DNA from: Ganoderma boninense
Taxonomy: Eukaryota; Basidiomycota; Agaricomycetes; Polyporales; Polyporaceae
Direction: 5' to 3'
Length of the DNA stretch: 64,000 bases
Assembly (NCBI GenBank): GCA_002900995.3
Contig: CM035312.1
Coordinates: 1,302,001 to 1,366,000 of the forward strand
The notes beneath the pieces are model-generated. The model did not search any database. It was not told the origin of the DNA and was given only the letters and a program-made list of their open reading frames with translations. The translations under genes were made by a program, and so were the position numbers. Of the stretch, positions 1-11,178 are shown piece after piece (position 1 is the first letter of the stretch; each line of letters opens with the position of its first letter).

Positions 1-1326
1 AAGGTCGCTCCTGGTCCGTGTGGGAGGGGTACGTGGCATGAAAGGACGGTCAGCGAAGATTCCCAACATGGCCTCCAAGCTGGCGAGGTAAGGACGCCCC
101 GATTCCACCACCAGTGAGGCGTGCCATAGCTTGCCATGAAGCTTCTGCACTTCTTGGAGGGAGTGCGTCCGCTGGGACAGCCATTCATCAATCGCGAGGA
201 TGTACTTGTCTGCCTTGTTGCGGGGAATCTCAACTGTGCGCGTGTTGAGGTTCCACGTGAAACCCGTGAAAGGAAAACTTGTGGAGAAGGGAATGGCCTT
301 CTCATGTTGCCAGCATATTCCCAAGTGTTCTGCCACGCTGTCGATGTCGGCGTCACTGTAGGTGAAAAGGGTGTCTTCTGGTGATCGCTGTGCTGTGTCT
401 GACAGGTCTTTGATGGGAAAGACCATGTCTTCGAGGAACTCGTCGATTTGTCCGTCCGGTAACAGATCGCCCCCGAACCAGATCCGACCTCCGTCTTGGT
501 GCCTGCCGCCTCTCCGCTCAATCTGTGCTCGCCAATCCTTCCTCCGTTCGTTGTAGTCACTGAGGTGGGTCTTGAGGATTCGCAAGAAGACAGTGTCGTC
601 GACCCATTTGGTGAGCGGGCCGATGCCCTCTGCCCGCATGATGTCCGCAAAGGCGTCTGCCAGATGGCCATAGAGCCCTGCATGAGAGCTGACACCGAAG
701 GCCGCACAAGTGTCGATGGCGAAGCTGTCATGGTTCGAGAGGCGGACCACGACTCCTGGCCACTGTGAGGGTGCGAGCGGGATGGTTCGATAAGCTTCCG
801 CCACATCTCGGACTGCGCCTTGAGATCCGGGAGGGAGCCGCCAGCAAAGGAGAGAGAACGCCGAAAATGTCCCCCAAGTGCAAGGGAAATTATTTGGATC
901 AATATGATAATTAATGGATGTTTGGGTGCCGGAGGGAATGTGGGGGAAGGAGAAGTTCTGGATGAGCCGATAGGCTCCTGGTTTGTGAGGCTTAGGGATG
1001 AGGGATAAGGGGGAGGACTGGAAAGGACCAATGAGGCCTTCAACTTCGCTGGCTCGGAGTGGGCCCAGGTAACGGCCACGCGCAAGTTCCAGCTGGATGA
1101 TCTGTTCGAATTGACTGCTATGTGCTTCCAGAGAAGGACTATTAAAAGGAGTGAAGGTATGGGCGACGTCGGGAATGTCAGAAATGAAACCCCGCCTAAT
1201 GGAGAGGGCCAAGTCGGGGTATGTGTCTTGTAGCTGATGGCGGCGAAGAAGTTCCTCCCAAGCATCAGCTCGAAGAGGTGTGAGCGGCTCAAGCCTTCTC
1301 TGCGCGAGGGCATTGCGAAGCTCCAT
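1..1326 (-). CDS. Retroelement reverse transcriptase ORF (partial, runs off left edge)
   Basis: On the minus strand an uninterrupted reading frame runs from an ATG at 1326 to the window edge, about 440 codons. It contains reverse-transcriptase hallmarks: a VRDVAEAYRTIPLAP block (aspartate of RT motif A), a FGVSSHAGLYGHLAD block and the catalytic motif as KWVDDTVFLR, that is WVDD in place of the usual YxDD. Downstream, EIPRNKADKYILAIDEWL resembles the linker after the RT palm. The ORF overlaps the end of the upstream gag-like ORF by 38 nt in another frame, as in retroelements that link gag and pol by frameshifting or reinitiation. RNase H and integrase or tyrosine recombinase would lie beyond the left edge, so the class (DIRS-like or LTR) cannot be decided. 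The RT assignment is firm; activity is unknown. Confidence 0.85.
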   Translation of the reverse strand, partial: MELRNALAQRRLEPLTPLRADAWEELLRRHQLQDTYPDLALSIRRGFISDIPDVAHTFTPFNSPSLEAHSSQFEQIIQLELARGRYLGPLRASEVEGLIGPFQSSPLSLIPKPHKPGAYRLIQNFSFPHIPSGTQTSINYHIDPNNFPCTWGTFSAFSLLCWRLPPGSQGAVRDVAEAYRTIPLAPSQWPGVVVRLSNHDSFAIDTCAAFGVSSHAGLYGHLADAFADIMRAEGIGPLTKWVDDTVFLRILKTHLSDYNERRKDWRAQIERRGGRHQDGGRIWFGGDLLPDGQIDEFLEDMVFPIKDLSDTAQRSPEDTLFTYSDADIDSVAEHLGICWQHEKAIPFSTSFPFTGFTWNLNTRTVEIPRNKADKYILAIDEWLSQRTHSLQEVQKLHGKLWHASLVVESGRPYLASLEAMLGIFADRPFMPRTPPTRTRSDL

Positions 1327-2761
1327 GAGACGCCTCCCCGCAACCAGAACACTCGTGCCTGTCGTTGTGGTTCCGAGAGGAGCAACCTCTTTCCCGCTGC
1401 CAGTCGGTGCAGACGAGCGTCCCCCCTCGAGTCTGGATGCGATTTCCGTTCCGGGTGCACCGCGTGCGCCTGCCATCCCACGTCTGGCTGGCTGTGCAAC
1501 GCGCAACCTCGTTCGCAGGGTGCCGCCCCAGGCAGACGGCGCAGACGACAGTGGGCGGGTGGGCTGCGCCGTTGCGAAAAGAACTGCTGCCTTGGCGTGG
1601 CTCCCACTTTCGAAAACTCTTCTGAGAGCTACTGACGTCTCGTCCGCGGAAACGCTTTGTCTCTAAACCATCATCGAAGGGGCTTCCAGCTCGCTTCCTT
1701 CGAGGTTGAGGTGCCCCCCAACCTGACATTGAGTCGTGTACGCGCTGCAGCTGACGTAAAGTCTCATCTGCTGCTTTTGCCCTAAGTTCTTCCACAATAC
1801 GCTTCAAACCCTCCTCGTGGATGATGGAAATGTCGAAGCTCTCCCCTTTCGTGACTTGTCGGTGCCATTCACGCCGGTATCTGGCCTGATATTCGATGAT
1901 GGCTTGGTTTCCGAAAACGCCTTCCGAGACGCAGATGGGATGGTGCGCGAGGGCCTGAAAGAAGAGGAAGAGAGCTTTGCACGTCGTGTCCGACCAGTTT
2001 AGACGTGCCATCCAACGCAGCAGGACGGTGCTCCCGACGCGGATCTCCTCCCACGAGAGATCCTCATCCTTCTTGGTGTCCTTGGGCGGGGGAGCGGCTT
2101 GTGTGATGATTAGCGTGGAATCGCTCTTGGACAGCGACAGGAAGTCGTCCGAGCCTGCGCTGCGTGATCTTGCTGCACTTTGCAATCCCGCCGGCGTGAA
2201 GTGATAGAGCTCGACGTACTCGCCCTTTCGTAGCTTGGTTAACGCGTAGGCGGAGGGTTCTTGGATGAGCTCTGAAGGGGGGGGAACTCCGACCTTGACC
2301 TCGGGAAGCTGAGGGGCCTTGAATGTCCTGGTCGCCGCAGCGTCCCCACCATGGTTGAAGGGGCCTTCTGGTCCTTCCAGCAACCGGGGTTGGTGCTGAT
2401 CCTGGAGCCCCGCCTGCTGTTGAACTCCCCTAGGCTCCTCCTCTCTGTTGTCCTGCTCCCACAACTCTCTCAACCTTTCCACCGCTGCCTCCTGCGAATC
2501 CGCGGCGCCGCTCGCTATGAGAGAATCACGCACGAAAGCATAGGCCGGCCTGTTGAAATCCGGGGGGGGCCTGGCGTGTTGCGCTTCCTGCTGTTGACGC
2601 GGTGGCGGCGGCGGCGGCTGCGAGGGCTGGCGAGGGGGTTGGGGTGGATGCGGTTGCGGGTCTTGGGCGTTACCTCCCTGCGGCCCCTGTTGACCTGGCT
2701 GTCCCCCAGCGCCTTGTCCTGCCTGAGGGGCGTCGTGATCTCCTTCGCCTTCACCTGGCAT
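1289..2761 (-). CDS. Retroelement gag-like protein with CCHC zinc knuckle
   Basis: A single 490-aa ORF. The N-terminal ~110 residues are rich in Gln, Gly and Pro and look disordered. A middle region of about residues 150-330 is mixed alpha-helical in composition. The C-terminus is basic and cysteine-rich and ends in a zinc knuckle, CSGCGEASHGASQC (C-x2-C-x4-H-x4-C), about 20 residues before the stop. An extra Cys cluster (VVCAVCLGRHP, then VCTDWQRERGC) precedes it. This is the usual layout of a nucleic-acid-binding gag/ORF1 protein, and the following ORF is a reverse transcriptase on the same strand, so I read both as one element. No splice sites are needed. The upstream ATG at 2761 is the natural start; no LTR was found in the 1.4 kb upstream. 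Confidence 0.75.
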   Translation of the reverse strand: MPGEGEGDHDAPQAGQGAGGQPGQQGPQGGNAQDPQPHPPQPPRQPSQPPPPPPRQQQEAQHARPPPDFNRPAYAFVRDSLIASGAADSQEAAVERLRELWEQDNREEEPRGVQQQAGLQDQHQPRLLEGPEGPFNHGGDAAATRTFKAPQLPEVKVGVPPPSELIQEPSAYALTKLRKGEYVELYHFTPAGLQSAARSRSAGSDDFLSLSKSDSTLIITQAAPPPKDTKKDEDLSWEEIRVGSTVLLRWMARLNWSDTTCKALFLFFQALAHHPICVSEGVFGNQAIIEYQARYRREWHRQVTKGESFDISIIHEEGLKRIVEELRAKAADETLRQLQRVHDSMSGWGAPQPRRKRAGSPFDDGLETKRFRGRDVSSSQKSFRKWEPRQGSSSFRNGAAHPPTVVCAVCLGRHPANEVARCTASQTWDGRRTRCTRNGNRIQTRGGTLVCTDWQRERGCSSRNHNDRHECSGCGEASHGASQCPRAEKA

Positions 2762-4237
2762 CGGGTACGGGTTCGGTGAGCTGGAGAGTTAATGTTTAAG
2801 CAAGGTTGATATGGGAGGAGACGACGCTCGACGTGTCGACGGGCGGAGGAAAGGGAGACGCGAGTGAACAAGGCGCCCGTCTCCCGGCGCATAGACCTTG
2901 CGCTCCGAAACGCTCGTGCCTCGCGAGTCTGAGCGTCTCCAATCCTGGTGCGGGATGTATACGTGGTTCGGCGCAGAAAGTCCGCTGGTCCAGCAGACGC
3001 CCGAACTGAGGGGCCTCCGGATCCGCAGCTGCGGCTTGACCTGACTCGTCTGGCTGCATCTACTGACGCGTCCACAAGCTCTTCTGGAGAACTCGCTTCA
3101 GTGGCACCTTGATACCTGTTGCGAGTTAACTTGCCGAACTTGAAGGCCTACTGAAGAGGTTGACGCGTATATGTCGTGGCTAGTGAATCATTCGACTCTC
3201 CATGGCCATATTGGACGCCGAAAATGTGATGTAGTGAGTCCACGTCTATGTCTAGACAAACAATTGACTCATTAATCGTGGTGTAATTATGGATGTGGTG
3301 AGCAACGCTAATCTCCATTAATCTCCACTTTATTTGTCTCGACGCGGACGCTTCCAAACCACTGTGTGCGCAATGCGGCGGTCTTAAGTACATACAGTGT
3401 CGAGGACTAAAGGGATCATTCATCAAGATGTCTCAGGCTCGGATACGTTGGTTATGGAGTTGATGGAAGTGGCCCATCTCATCTAATGCGTCGACTCGGA
3501 GCCATGAAATGGTGGGTGTGACAATACTGTCGCGATTACGGTCTAAACCCGAACTTATAGGATGGAGGTCGCACCTAACGCCGTTTCTCGTGGTGCTGAG
3601 ATATTCGTATATCCATCTCTTGGTGGCGTTTAAGCGGGAAGAGCGACCGAAGTTCCCGCTTCAAGGACAAGCTATTTTCTGGGAGATGCTGTTGGACAGG
3701 TCGGCAAGTTCGCTACCGCCTTTGGGATCTCCGTGGGAGTTGACTTACTTCTGAATCACCATCTTCTCCGTTCTTCCATCCATGGAGCGGACAGAATCCG
3801 ATGACATATTTCAATCGCAGCTGTTGAATGCCGGCCGACCTCTGCACACGTGCAAGTCTTGATAGATGCATTGGGGAAGTGACCATATGCTGCCTCTCGC
3901 TCTCACCTTGTGGAGAGTCGCTGTGAATTTCAGGTGGGATCCCAGCGGTGATTTGACATTGACAGGAGGCCAAGCGGCTTCCTGATGCCCACTCCTTCAT
4001 CGGAGTTATGATGAGGGTATTGGGCAACATGTCCCACCTGCCGAGCCTAAGCGCCCAACTGGAAATGAACGTGCGCCGTTGAGATGTAAGTATAGTTCTT
4101 CCTTCCGCATGGTCAGGCGCAATTACAGTAGTTCCTGCATACAGTCCGTAATTCTACTGGCGCTCATCTAGGGTGCCTTCCAGCGACTCAAGGTGTATAT
4201 AAGACGTCGACTGCGCGAACCCACCGGCACAGGCAAG
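2762..4237. other. Intergenic; leader side of retroelement
   Basis: About 1.5 kb with no gene I can support. It lies upstream of the gag-like ORF (-) and upstream of the phytase-like gene (+). Short overlapping ORFs have no recognisable composition, and I saw no LTR-like direct repeat. Confidence 0.5.
4196..4203 (+). promoter_or_regulatory. TATA box of the phytase-like gene
   Basis: TATATAAG lies about 40 nt upstream of the ATG at 4238, a usual distance for a fungal TATA element with a short leader. Confidence 0.5.
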
Positions 4238-6204
4238 ATGACCGTGTTGTTCGTGTGGATTCTCGCCGCCCTCTCTCTCCAGACTGGGAAGTCCTACGGC
4301 CGCCCATCCCTGGGCCGTAGGGACGAGCCTGACCCCATCTTTGCCGTTCCCGCGGAGGTGGGTGGGAAGACCTACATTAACAAGGTTGGTTCGGCGTTAT
4401 GTCCATGGGAGAGGCTGAGATCTCAGAATTGTAGGGTTTGGTCGGCTTTGGATTAATCCCGTCTAACTTCACCGACTCTACTGGTGAGTCTACAGGAGAA
4501 AGGTGATAGATGTGAGAGATGTCATTGACCATTTCAAAACAGGCGATACGCTGGGAGGGATTGGAAGCGCAATTGCCATCAAGCCGGGCAGTTTCATGAA
4601 AAACGCTAACGGCACCTTTACCGGGACTATCATTGCCCAGCCCGACAGAGGATTTAATGTGTACGTCTTCTTGCTGCGGCTCCCAGGACCCACGAGGACA
4701 CGCTTATGTATGTGGGCGCACAGCGACGGAACCATTGACTGGCAAGGCCGCCAGCAAATAATCGATTTTGTCCTGACGCCCTACTATGGCACAGACAATC
4801 TCGACTTCAGCGATGGTTTAAAAACTCTGCAACTCAACTACCGGGAGACTCTCTTGTACACGGAAAGGAATGGATCGAAGACCACGGGTTTGGATGCGCT
4901 TGCTGTCCGTCCGACGACTGCGGTGGACCCTCCATTACCTGAGGCACCTTCCAACGATCATATGTCCCTGGACGCAGAAGGACTGGTGGTCAACGCTGAT
5001 GGATCGTGCGTACACTGTATTGCTAGTCAATTGAGGTCGACTGAAGGTATATTTGCACAGCTTCTGGACCAGCGACGAGTACGGACCATACATCTATCTG
5101 TTCAACGCGAACGGAGACCTCGTCCAAGCTATCGAACCACCCCAGGCAATTGTCCCTCTGGTCAATGGCAAACTCAACTTTACGTCTGTCACGGACCCTG
5201 ACACCGGTCGCGCAGGGAACCAGGGTGAGTTCATCGTGATACGCTGCTCGATCTAAGTAGATGATTAATAAACCGTGTAGGTTTCGAGGGACTGACTATT
5301 AGCGCGGATGGCAACACGCTGTTTGCCCTTCTTCAGTCCGCAACCATCCAGGATGGCGGCGATGACAAGTCCACTTCTCGCTACACCCGTCTGGTCGCGT
5401 TCGATATCTCCAGCCCCCTCGCTGCGAAGCCGCCTCTTATCGGAGAGTGGGTTGTCCCCCTGCCACAAACGAAGAAGGGAAATACGCTCGCATCGAGCGA
5501 GCTTCACCTCGTCAGCGAGAACATCTTCCTCGTCCTCTCGCGCGATGGCGATGGCCACGGTGGTGATGACAGCAAGTCCTCGTACAAGTACGCTCCCTAA
5601 CGTAGCCTTATTGAGATGCACGCCTCAACTGACCATCCACGTCTCAATAGGCAGGCCGACCTAATTGACATCACCGGCGCGACGGATATCCACAACACAA
5701 TGTTCGACTACCCCAGCAACCCCATCGCCGACAAAGGAAAACTGGACAGTGGCATCAACCCCGCTAACTACGTCTCCTTCGTCAGCTTCATTGACAGTGT
5801 CCAGCTCGCTCGGTTCGGCGTCCACAACGGTGCGTGCCTATATAGTTCTCGCGCAGTGCATTCGCGCTCCTTACTCATCGCACCGTGATACCTCAGGCAA
5901 ACCGGTCGACCAGACCCTCATCGACGCCAAGTGGGAATCGCTTGCCCTCGCGCCCGTTGGCGACTCGGACTATCCTGACGATTACTTCTTGTTCACTGCG
6001 GTACGCTGCTTCTTCGAGTCTGTGTCTGGGCATTGATTCTGAACGCGCTGCCCTTCGGGCACTTCCCAGGCGGACAACGACTTCATCACTACACAAGGGA
6101 TCTCGCTCGGCCAGCCATACAACGCGGGCTTGGATAACGACAACCAGATGATGGTGTACCGGGTGACCCTTCCTGGAGCGACCGTCCCTGGGGTAACTGT
6201 TTAA
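4238..6204 (+). CDS. Secreted protein with esterase-like/phytase-like domain
   Basis: Nine exons: 4238-4384, 4435-4483, 4543-4660, 4724-5005, 5061-5224, 5281-5587, 5651-5829, 5897-6000, 6070-6204. Every junction is GT-AG and the total gives 494 aa. The protein begins with a hydrophobic signal peptide (MTVLFVWILAALSLQ...). It then shows the motifs of the fungal phytase-like-domain family (Pfam 'esterase-like activity of phytase'): GLVGFGLIPSNFTDSTG, LGGIGSAIAI, RGFNVDGTIDW, MSLDAEGLVVNADGS, FWTSDEYGPYIYLF, GFEGLTIS, and a C-terminal DNDFITTQG...DNDNQMMVYR. These proteins are predicted beta-propellers. The family name comes from distant similarity to bacterial phytase, and enzymatic activity is not established for most fungal members. 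Secretion is inferred from the signal peptide. No neighbouring pathway gene helps. Confidence 0.88.
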
Positions 6205-6889
6205 GCCAGGGAACAAACAGTAGGCACAAGTAGGACAGTGGAACTGTGAACCATCACTGTTCTTTTTTGTTGTAGGCTTCCGAATCAAGAATATTTATTC
6301 TCTTACAAGGCATGGCACCATGACGGCTGTCTAGGCTTGTGAACGTTCTCATCCTCAACCTACCGGCTCCTCCGGACCGAGGCTGCGCCTTGGGTGCTCC
6401 AATCCATAGCACCGCCATCGCCGACGACCCTCCAACCTTCTCATTGCAGGCCTATCGCATTGTGTAAGTACTGGTGCTGATATATTCGAGCTATTGTGAC
6501 GCTGGCTCATTTGCACCAAATCCCCTCCAACACGTTTCTCGCAAGCGGCACTCCAAGCGACACCTCTGCGAGGCTGGACGTCCCATCATACATATACCTA
6601 GCTACCGACCCACGAACCTCGCGGCGGAGCCCTCCCCGATGTGTCCGAAGCCCCTGCCCGCCTCTTATCCCTGACGCTCCATCCTCACTGGCGTTCAACG
6701 CATTTCTCAACAACCTCCGGTCCGGACGAGCGTGGGCATCCGTGTTCACAAGGGCCTTGTTCTGCATCTCGAGATGCCGCGCCGCAGCGAGAGCCTGCTC
6801 CGGACACCCCGCGCAGTCTGAACCATGGCGGAGTGGAAGACCGGCGGACCATGGATGTGGGCCACTGGGCCGGGGAGTGCACCTCGACT

Positions 6890-6926
6890 GGCTGATGAGC
6901 CACGGATCTTCTGTGGCTCATCAGCC
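6890..6926. repeat. Perfect inverted repeat (14-bp arms, 9-nt loop)
   Basis: GGCTGATGAGCCAC (6890-6903) is matched exactly by its reverse complement at 6913-6926 with a 9-nt spacer. It would form a strong hairpin in DNA or RNA. No coding gene surrounds it. Confidence 0.8.
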
Positions 6927-7349
6927 CTAGTGCAGACCGACCGGAGGAACTCACGAAGAAGCGCGCGCTTGTTCAGCGCGGATTGTCATGCATGCTTTGG
7001 TTCTCTCAGGACGTGAGCGACGCTCTGCATTGGGTTCCGGCCGAGGCCGCTCGGCTGCCAACGCGGGACCCTGTCGTGGTCGATGGACTCGTCCGATGTG
7101 GTGAGTGGTCCGCCGTGCCCCCTTGCAGCGAGAATTCTGGAAGGCAGGGATTACAGTATCGCATGCTGCCCGCGATGCGTGCTGGCGGAGTCACGTAAGT
7201 CTGCAGTGTATGTGGGCGAGCGCGTGATAGTTGGCAGTACTCCGGGACCTGTTCGCAGATCGTCCTGTTTCTGGGCGTCCGCGCTTTATCAGTTGGACCA
7301 CGCAGAGCCTGCGCTTAGAGTCTGAACCTACGAATCGTGGTTGGGTAGG

Positions 7350-8420
7350 TCAACTTACACACCGGGGTCGAGTGGCTGGGACGAGTAACCTGACCTTCCT
7401 CGTGTTCTCCAAGACGTGGAACACGAACGCATTGGATATATGCATTGATGTCGCGGGTCCCGCATGCACCCGAGTTCGGCAAATGACCATCCAGACTTTA
7501 CTTCTTGTCGTGTCAAGGAAGAAGAATTGGACCGTGACCCCCACCATAGCAAGAACAGATTCGTGCTTCGTGCCAGTTCGTGGATCGGACCAGTGATCGG
7601 GCGGAGAACATTCGGAACATTGAAGAAGAGTCAAGAGGCCATAGGTACTTACGGATCGCGGTCGCAAAGAATCGAAGGCGAAGGTGACGGCAGATAGCGG
7701 CGTTCGGGGCGGTGTTTCCTGGAGCGGCGTTTCCTGGAGAGGTGTTCTCTTGTATCGGGGGTGAGGAGAGGACGGCTGACTCGTTCCAGCGGCCTGGGCC
7801 AAGGAGGTACCCGACGCACGAGGTAGGTGCTCGCGAAGCATCGTCAGAGATACTCTATAGGTTGAAGGTTGTTTTGCAGACCCCCTTGCCCTTGCCATGA
7901 GGTAATCGGAGGGTGAAATGGCGTACCGACACGCCGTATTGGTCTCACTTGAGGCTGAGGTGACGCTCGGGGTAGAGGGGTAGAGGACTGATGCTATGTC
8001 TGTCTGGGTTGTAAGTGAGAAAACGTGTAATGGGGCGTGATCCAAATACAGCGCTGCAAGCATGTCGTGTGCACGCAAGGATGTGGGTTCAAATGCGGGA
8101 GGGGGCAAGGAGGACGGAATGACAGCCTCAGCCTTGTGCTGCACCTGGCCATCGACGTTGCGTGCAAGTGGCATGATGGCGGCACGATTGCGCAGATTAG
8201 CAGTCGTGGGGTCATGGGACCAGACGAGGGGGGAAAGAGGGTCGAGAAAGGGAGAGGGTGAGGAGGCGGGCAGGGTGTGGGAAGCATGGGCGGGCGCTAG
8301 GGCGGGCGGCTGTTGCGGAGGTCGTCTGGGGTGGCCGTATCGAGCAGGCGTTGGAGAGGGAGGCACTCGAGGCCAGAAGAGGCTCTGACTCGTCCTCCTC
8401 GCACGTCCCTCACAGCCCAC
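7350..8420 (-). CDS. Doubtful proline/serine-rich ORF, 356 aa
   Basis: A long open frame antisense to the upstream region of Atg13. The N-terminal third is low-complexity Pro/Ala/Ser, and a short internal repeat (PLQETPLQETPP) is visible. No domain, signal peptide or splice pattern supports it, and opposite-strand frames are also open for several hundred bases. The GC-rich composition can produce such frames by chance. It could be a lineage-specific gene divergently transcribed from Atg13, but I lean towards a spurious ORF. Confidence 0.2.
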   Translation of the reverse strand: MGCEGRARRTSQSLFWPRVPPSPTPARYGHPRRPPQQPPALAPAHASHTLPASSPSPFLDPLSPLVWSHDPTTANLRNRAAIMPLARNVDGQVQHKAEAVIPSSLPPPAFEPTSLRAHDMLAALYLDHAPLHVFSLTTQTDIASVLYPSTPSVTSASSETNTACRYAISPSDYLMARARGSAKQPSTYRVSLTMLREHLPRASGTSLAQAAGTSQPSSPHPRYKRTPLQETPLQETPPRTPLSAVTFAFDSLRPRSVSTYGLLTLLQCSECSPPDHWSDPRTGTKHESVLAMVGVTVQFFFLDTTRSKVWMVICRTRVHAGPATSMHISNAFVFHVLENTRKVRLLVPATRPRCVS

Positions 8421-8489
8421 GACTATCGCCTAGAAATACTTCCTAATGTCTTCCTAGTCGCCGCACTCCATCGTTCGCTCCCTCCTGCC

Positions 8490-11178
8490 ATGTCCTTAAA
8501 TGAGACCCACAAGGCCGACCAGATAGCTCACAGGTTATACTCTAAACTCTCCCTAGTTGTCAATCATGCACGAGCCACCGTCGAGCCGTCCCCCACCGCA
8601 AAGGTCGACAAATGGGTGCGTACATACGCCCACTCATGACATTCTTCCAGCCTTTTGTCCTCACCGCGCTGTCCTCGCTGCAGTTCAACCTTGAGACTCC
8701 CGACCCGGAACTCTTCAAAGAGCACACCCGTATCTATCGCTCTATCTCATCTTCCCAGCCCGTCCCTCTCTTCCAAGTCCAAGTTCTCTTGTACATCCCC
8801 CAGTTAGCTGCCAACCAGGTCCTTGTCTATCTCGCCCCCGACTCCTCTCGTGTGCGCATCGAGCCCACCCCCCGTTACATCGTCCTCGAGTCCTGGAACC
8901 TCGAGTATGTCCAGCACCGTGATGACCGCCACCAGACCCAAGACGTGGCTCCTTCGACGATGTACAAGCATGGCATCCCCCTCTTCCGCAGCATCTTCAC
9001 TCTCCTTCGAGTACTCCCCGCCTGGAAGCTCGCCCGTCGCCTCCGAAGGCGCGTTGGGGGCAGTCGCAACGGTAACTTCAGCATACAGCTCCGCGTCGGC
9101 GGCCCCGATGGAGACATTCGCGCGGATGAAGTATTGAGCTTAGGTGAGTACCGCACCTGCCTCAGTTATTGTTTGTCCCCGCCTTCTCTGTCATAGCCTC
9201 GGCACACGCGTCCCGCATCCACATTCCGTCACCGGTTTCTATTACCTTCTGGTGTATTTGGGTCGTCGGTTCCGCTACCACAATGACTGACTTGATCGAT
9301 GATTCCCCACACGTCTTCGTGTCCAGATGCAGCTCCTCCCGCGCTGGACCCTGTTCTCAAGAAGGAAAGGCACTCGCTGCCCCCCATCACCCACCCTATG
9401 GGCGAGCTCACCGTGTCCGTCGCGTACTTAACGTCCCCCAACTTCCAGCTCGATACGCTCGAGTCCCTCCTCTCTTCACGTTTCCTCTCCCTCGAAGAAG
9501 GCCCCGACTTCACCCCCACACTGATTAAGAACCAACAGCGGGATAGTATCTCCGGTTCGCCGGGCAGCCTGCCCCTCCGTACGTCATTGCCAACCTCGCC
9601 TACACGCTCGGTTGCGGACCGCTTCGTCATTCCCCCACCCCCCGCAATCGCGTCCACGTCGAGCCACGGTCACCAACGCACGACGTCGTTATCTTCTGTG
9701 CAAGGTATCAAGGGCAGCCCTGCGGGGAGCCCTCGCCTGGGGAACATCCCTCTGCCGATCTCACGGAACTTCTCGGGCGCAGGTATGGGCACCTCTGGAG
9801 TCTCAGACTCCTCGTCGATAAGACAAGGCGCGGGCTCGGTCGGGTCGCGGGAGGAGGTCTCGGCGCTCGCGGCGCGTATGCGCCGGGAGAGTCTCCAGGG
9901 ACGCAGCTCGGTGAGTAGATTGCAGATCCCGTTCGAGAAGGGTCGACATGTGCTGACGCTCCACGAACTCTCTTTCTTTCTCGCGCCGTGGCGCTGCTGT
10001 GCAGACCGAGTCTCCGACTGGCGTCCCGATACGGCGCACCCCAATCGGGACCGTCAACGCGTTCAAGTCGCAGCCCATGTCGTCCGGCTCGCCATCTTTC
10101 CATTCACCGTCCCCGTCATTACGAAACCAGTCCCCACTCTCCAACCCCACGCTCCCTGGCCGTCCGGCCCAGTCGCCAACCGCGTCTCGCGTGCCACCGT
10201 CACCTGTCGGGACTGCGCATAACTTCCCCACTTCTCCGGTGTCGACGTCGGCACGCCCGTCGCCACCATTCATGCCGTCGAATTTGGGTTCTGGGCGACC
10301 GTCATCTGTTGAGCTTTCGGGCAGTCCATCGCCAAGAGTACAAGGGAAGCGGTATTCGAGTAGCTTCGGGCAGCGGTATTTGACGCCGAGTAGCACGGCG
10401 GGAGAGGCAAGTCCGAAGGGCAGCCCTGGAACTGGGGCGGCTGAGGTGGACAAAGTGCGTTTTTATTCTGCTGCGTCCTTGAACACATGCTCATGCACGT
10501 GAATGCTAGGTTCCTGCATATCTGAGTGGCAACGCCGACGACGATGATATTTCGGCCTTTGTGCAGGAGATTGCTGCGCGCAAGCCGTTGTCCAGAACGC
10601 GAGAAGGGTCCGAGTCTCCCGTGGCCCCTCCAGCGCATTCGCGTACATCGACTATCCACGAGGAGTCCGAGTCTGCGCGCTCAAGCGACCTTGCTATCCG
10701 ACAGCGCACCATGTCTACCCCCGTGCTCACGACGGAGAGTGCAGTGGATGAGCAGCTGCGAGACATGAAGGCAGCCTTCATGGCGTCACTCGAGGGGTTC
10801 GGCTCGCGCAGCGGCGCACGACGGGAAGCTAGCGGCTCGACGGACCGTACCGCGACGGGCCCCGCGCCAAGCTCCCGTCGGCCGCCCGTGGACCCGATCG
10901 CGTACTCGGGTGTGGGCCGGAGAGAGGGCCCGCTCGGGGACTCGGCGGCGGGGGCGGGAGACGAGTCGCCGAGCTCGCAGCAGGACAGCGGGGTTGTGTC
11001 TGCAACTGGGCCGGGAGTCGGCTTGGGGCTGCCCCTCCCGCGGGCGTATGTGCGTCCAAGGCTGTCGTCGACGGGGAGTGGATTTAGTATCGCGTCGGAG
11101 GAGGTGCTGGGGAGGATGGATCCTGAGCTCGGGGGGAGCGATGAGAGGCGGACTGCGAGGGGGCCCCTTGGGAGCTGA
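8490..11178 (+). CDS. ATG13: Autophagy-related protein 13 (Atg13)
   Basis: Five exons: 8490-8615, 8684-9143, 9327-9910, 10005-10454, 10510-11178, giving 762 aa. The N-terminal ~200 residues are the Atg13 HORMA domain. Family-typical strings include KADQIAHRLYSKLSLVVNHA, the exon-spanning KWFNLETPD, and YKHGIPLFRSIFTLLRVLPAWKL. The remainder is long, Ser/Pro-rich and presumably disordered, as expected for the phosphoregulated region that binds Atg1 and Atg17. A short acidic DDDDISAFVQEI follows the last splice. Atg13 scaffolds the Atg1 kinase complex that starts autophagosome formation at the pre-autophagosomal site and is controlled by TOR. The TOR statement is family knowledge, not visible here. 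Introns are 52-183 nt, and the second is the longest. No lesion was seen. Confidence 0.93.

Larger units (their letters stand above)
6205..8489. other. Intergenic, 2.3 kb
   Basis: No gene is recognised. It holds the perfect inverted repeat at 6890-6926 and, on the minus strand, a long but unrecognised proline-rich ORF (7350-8420, listed separately). The right part is the promoter side of the Atg13 gene. Confidence 0.5.

Noticed and set aside
2515..3075. 186-codon minus ORF upstream of and overlapping the gag-like ORF
   Set aside because: Arg/Ser/Thr-rich with no motif, in a different frame from the zinc-knuckle protein; probably a chance frame.
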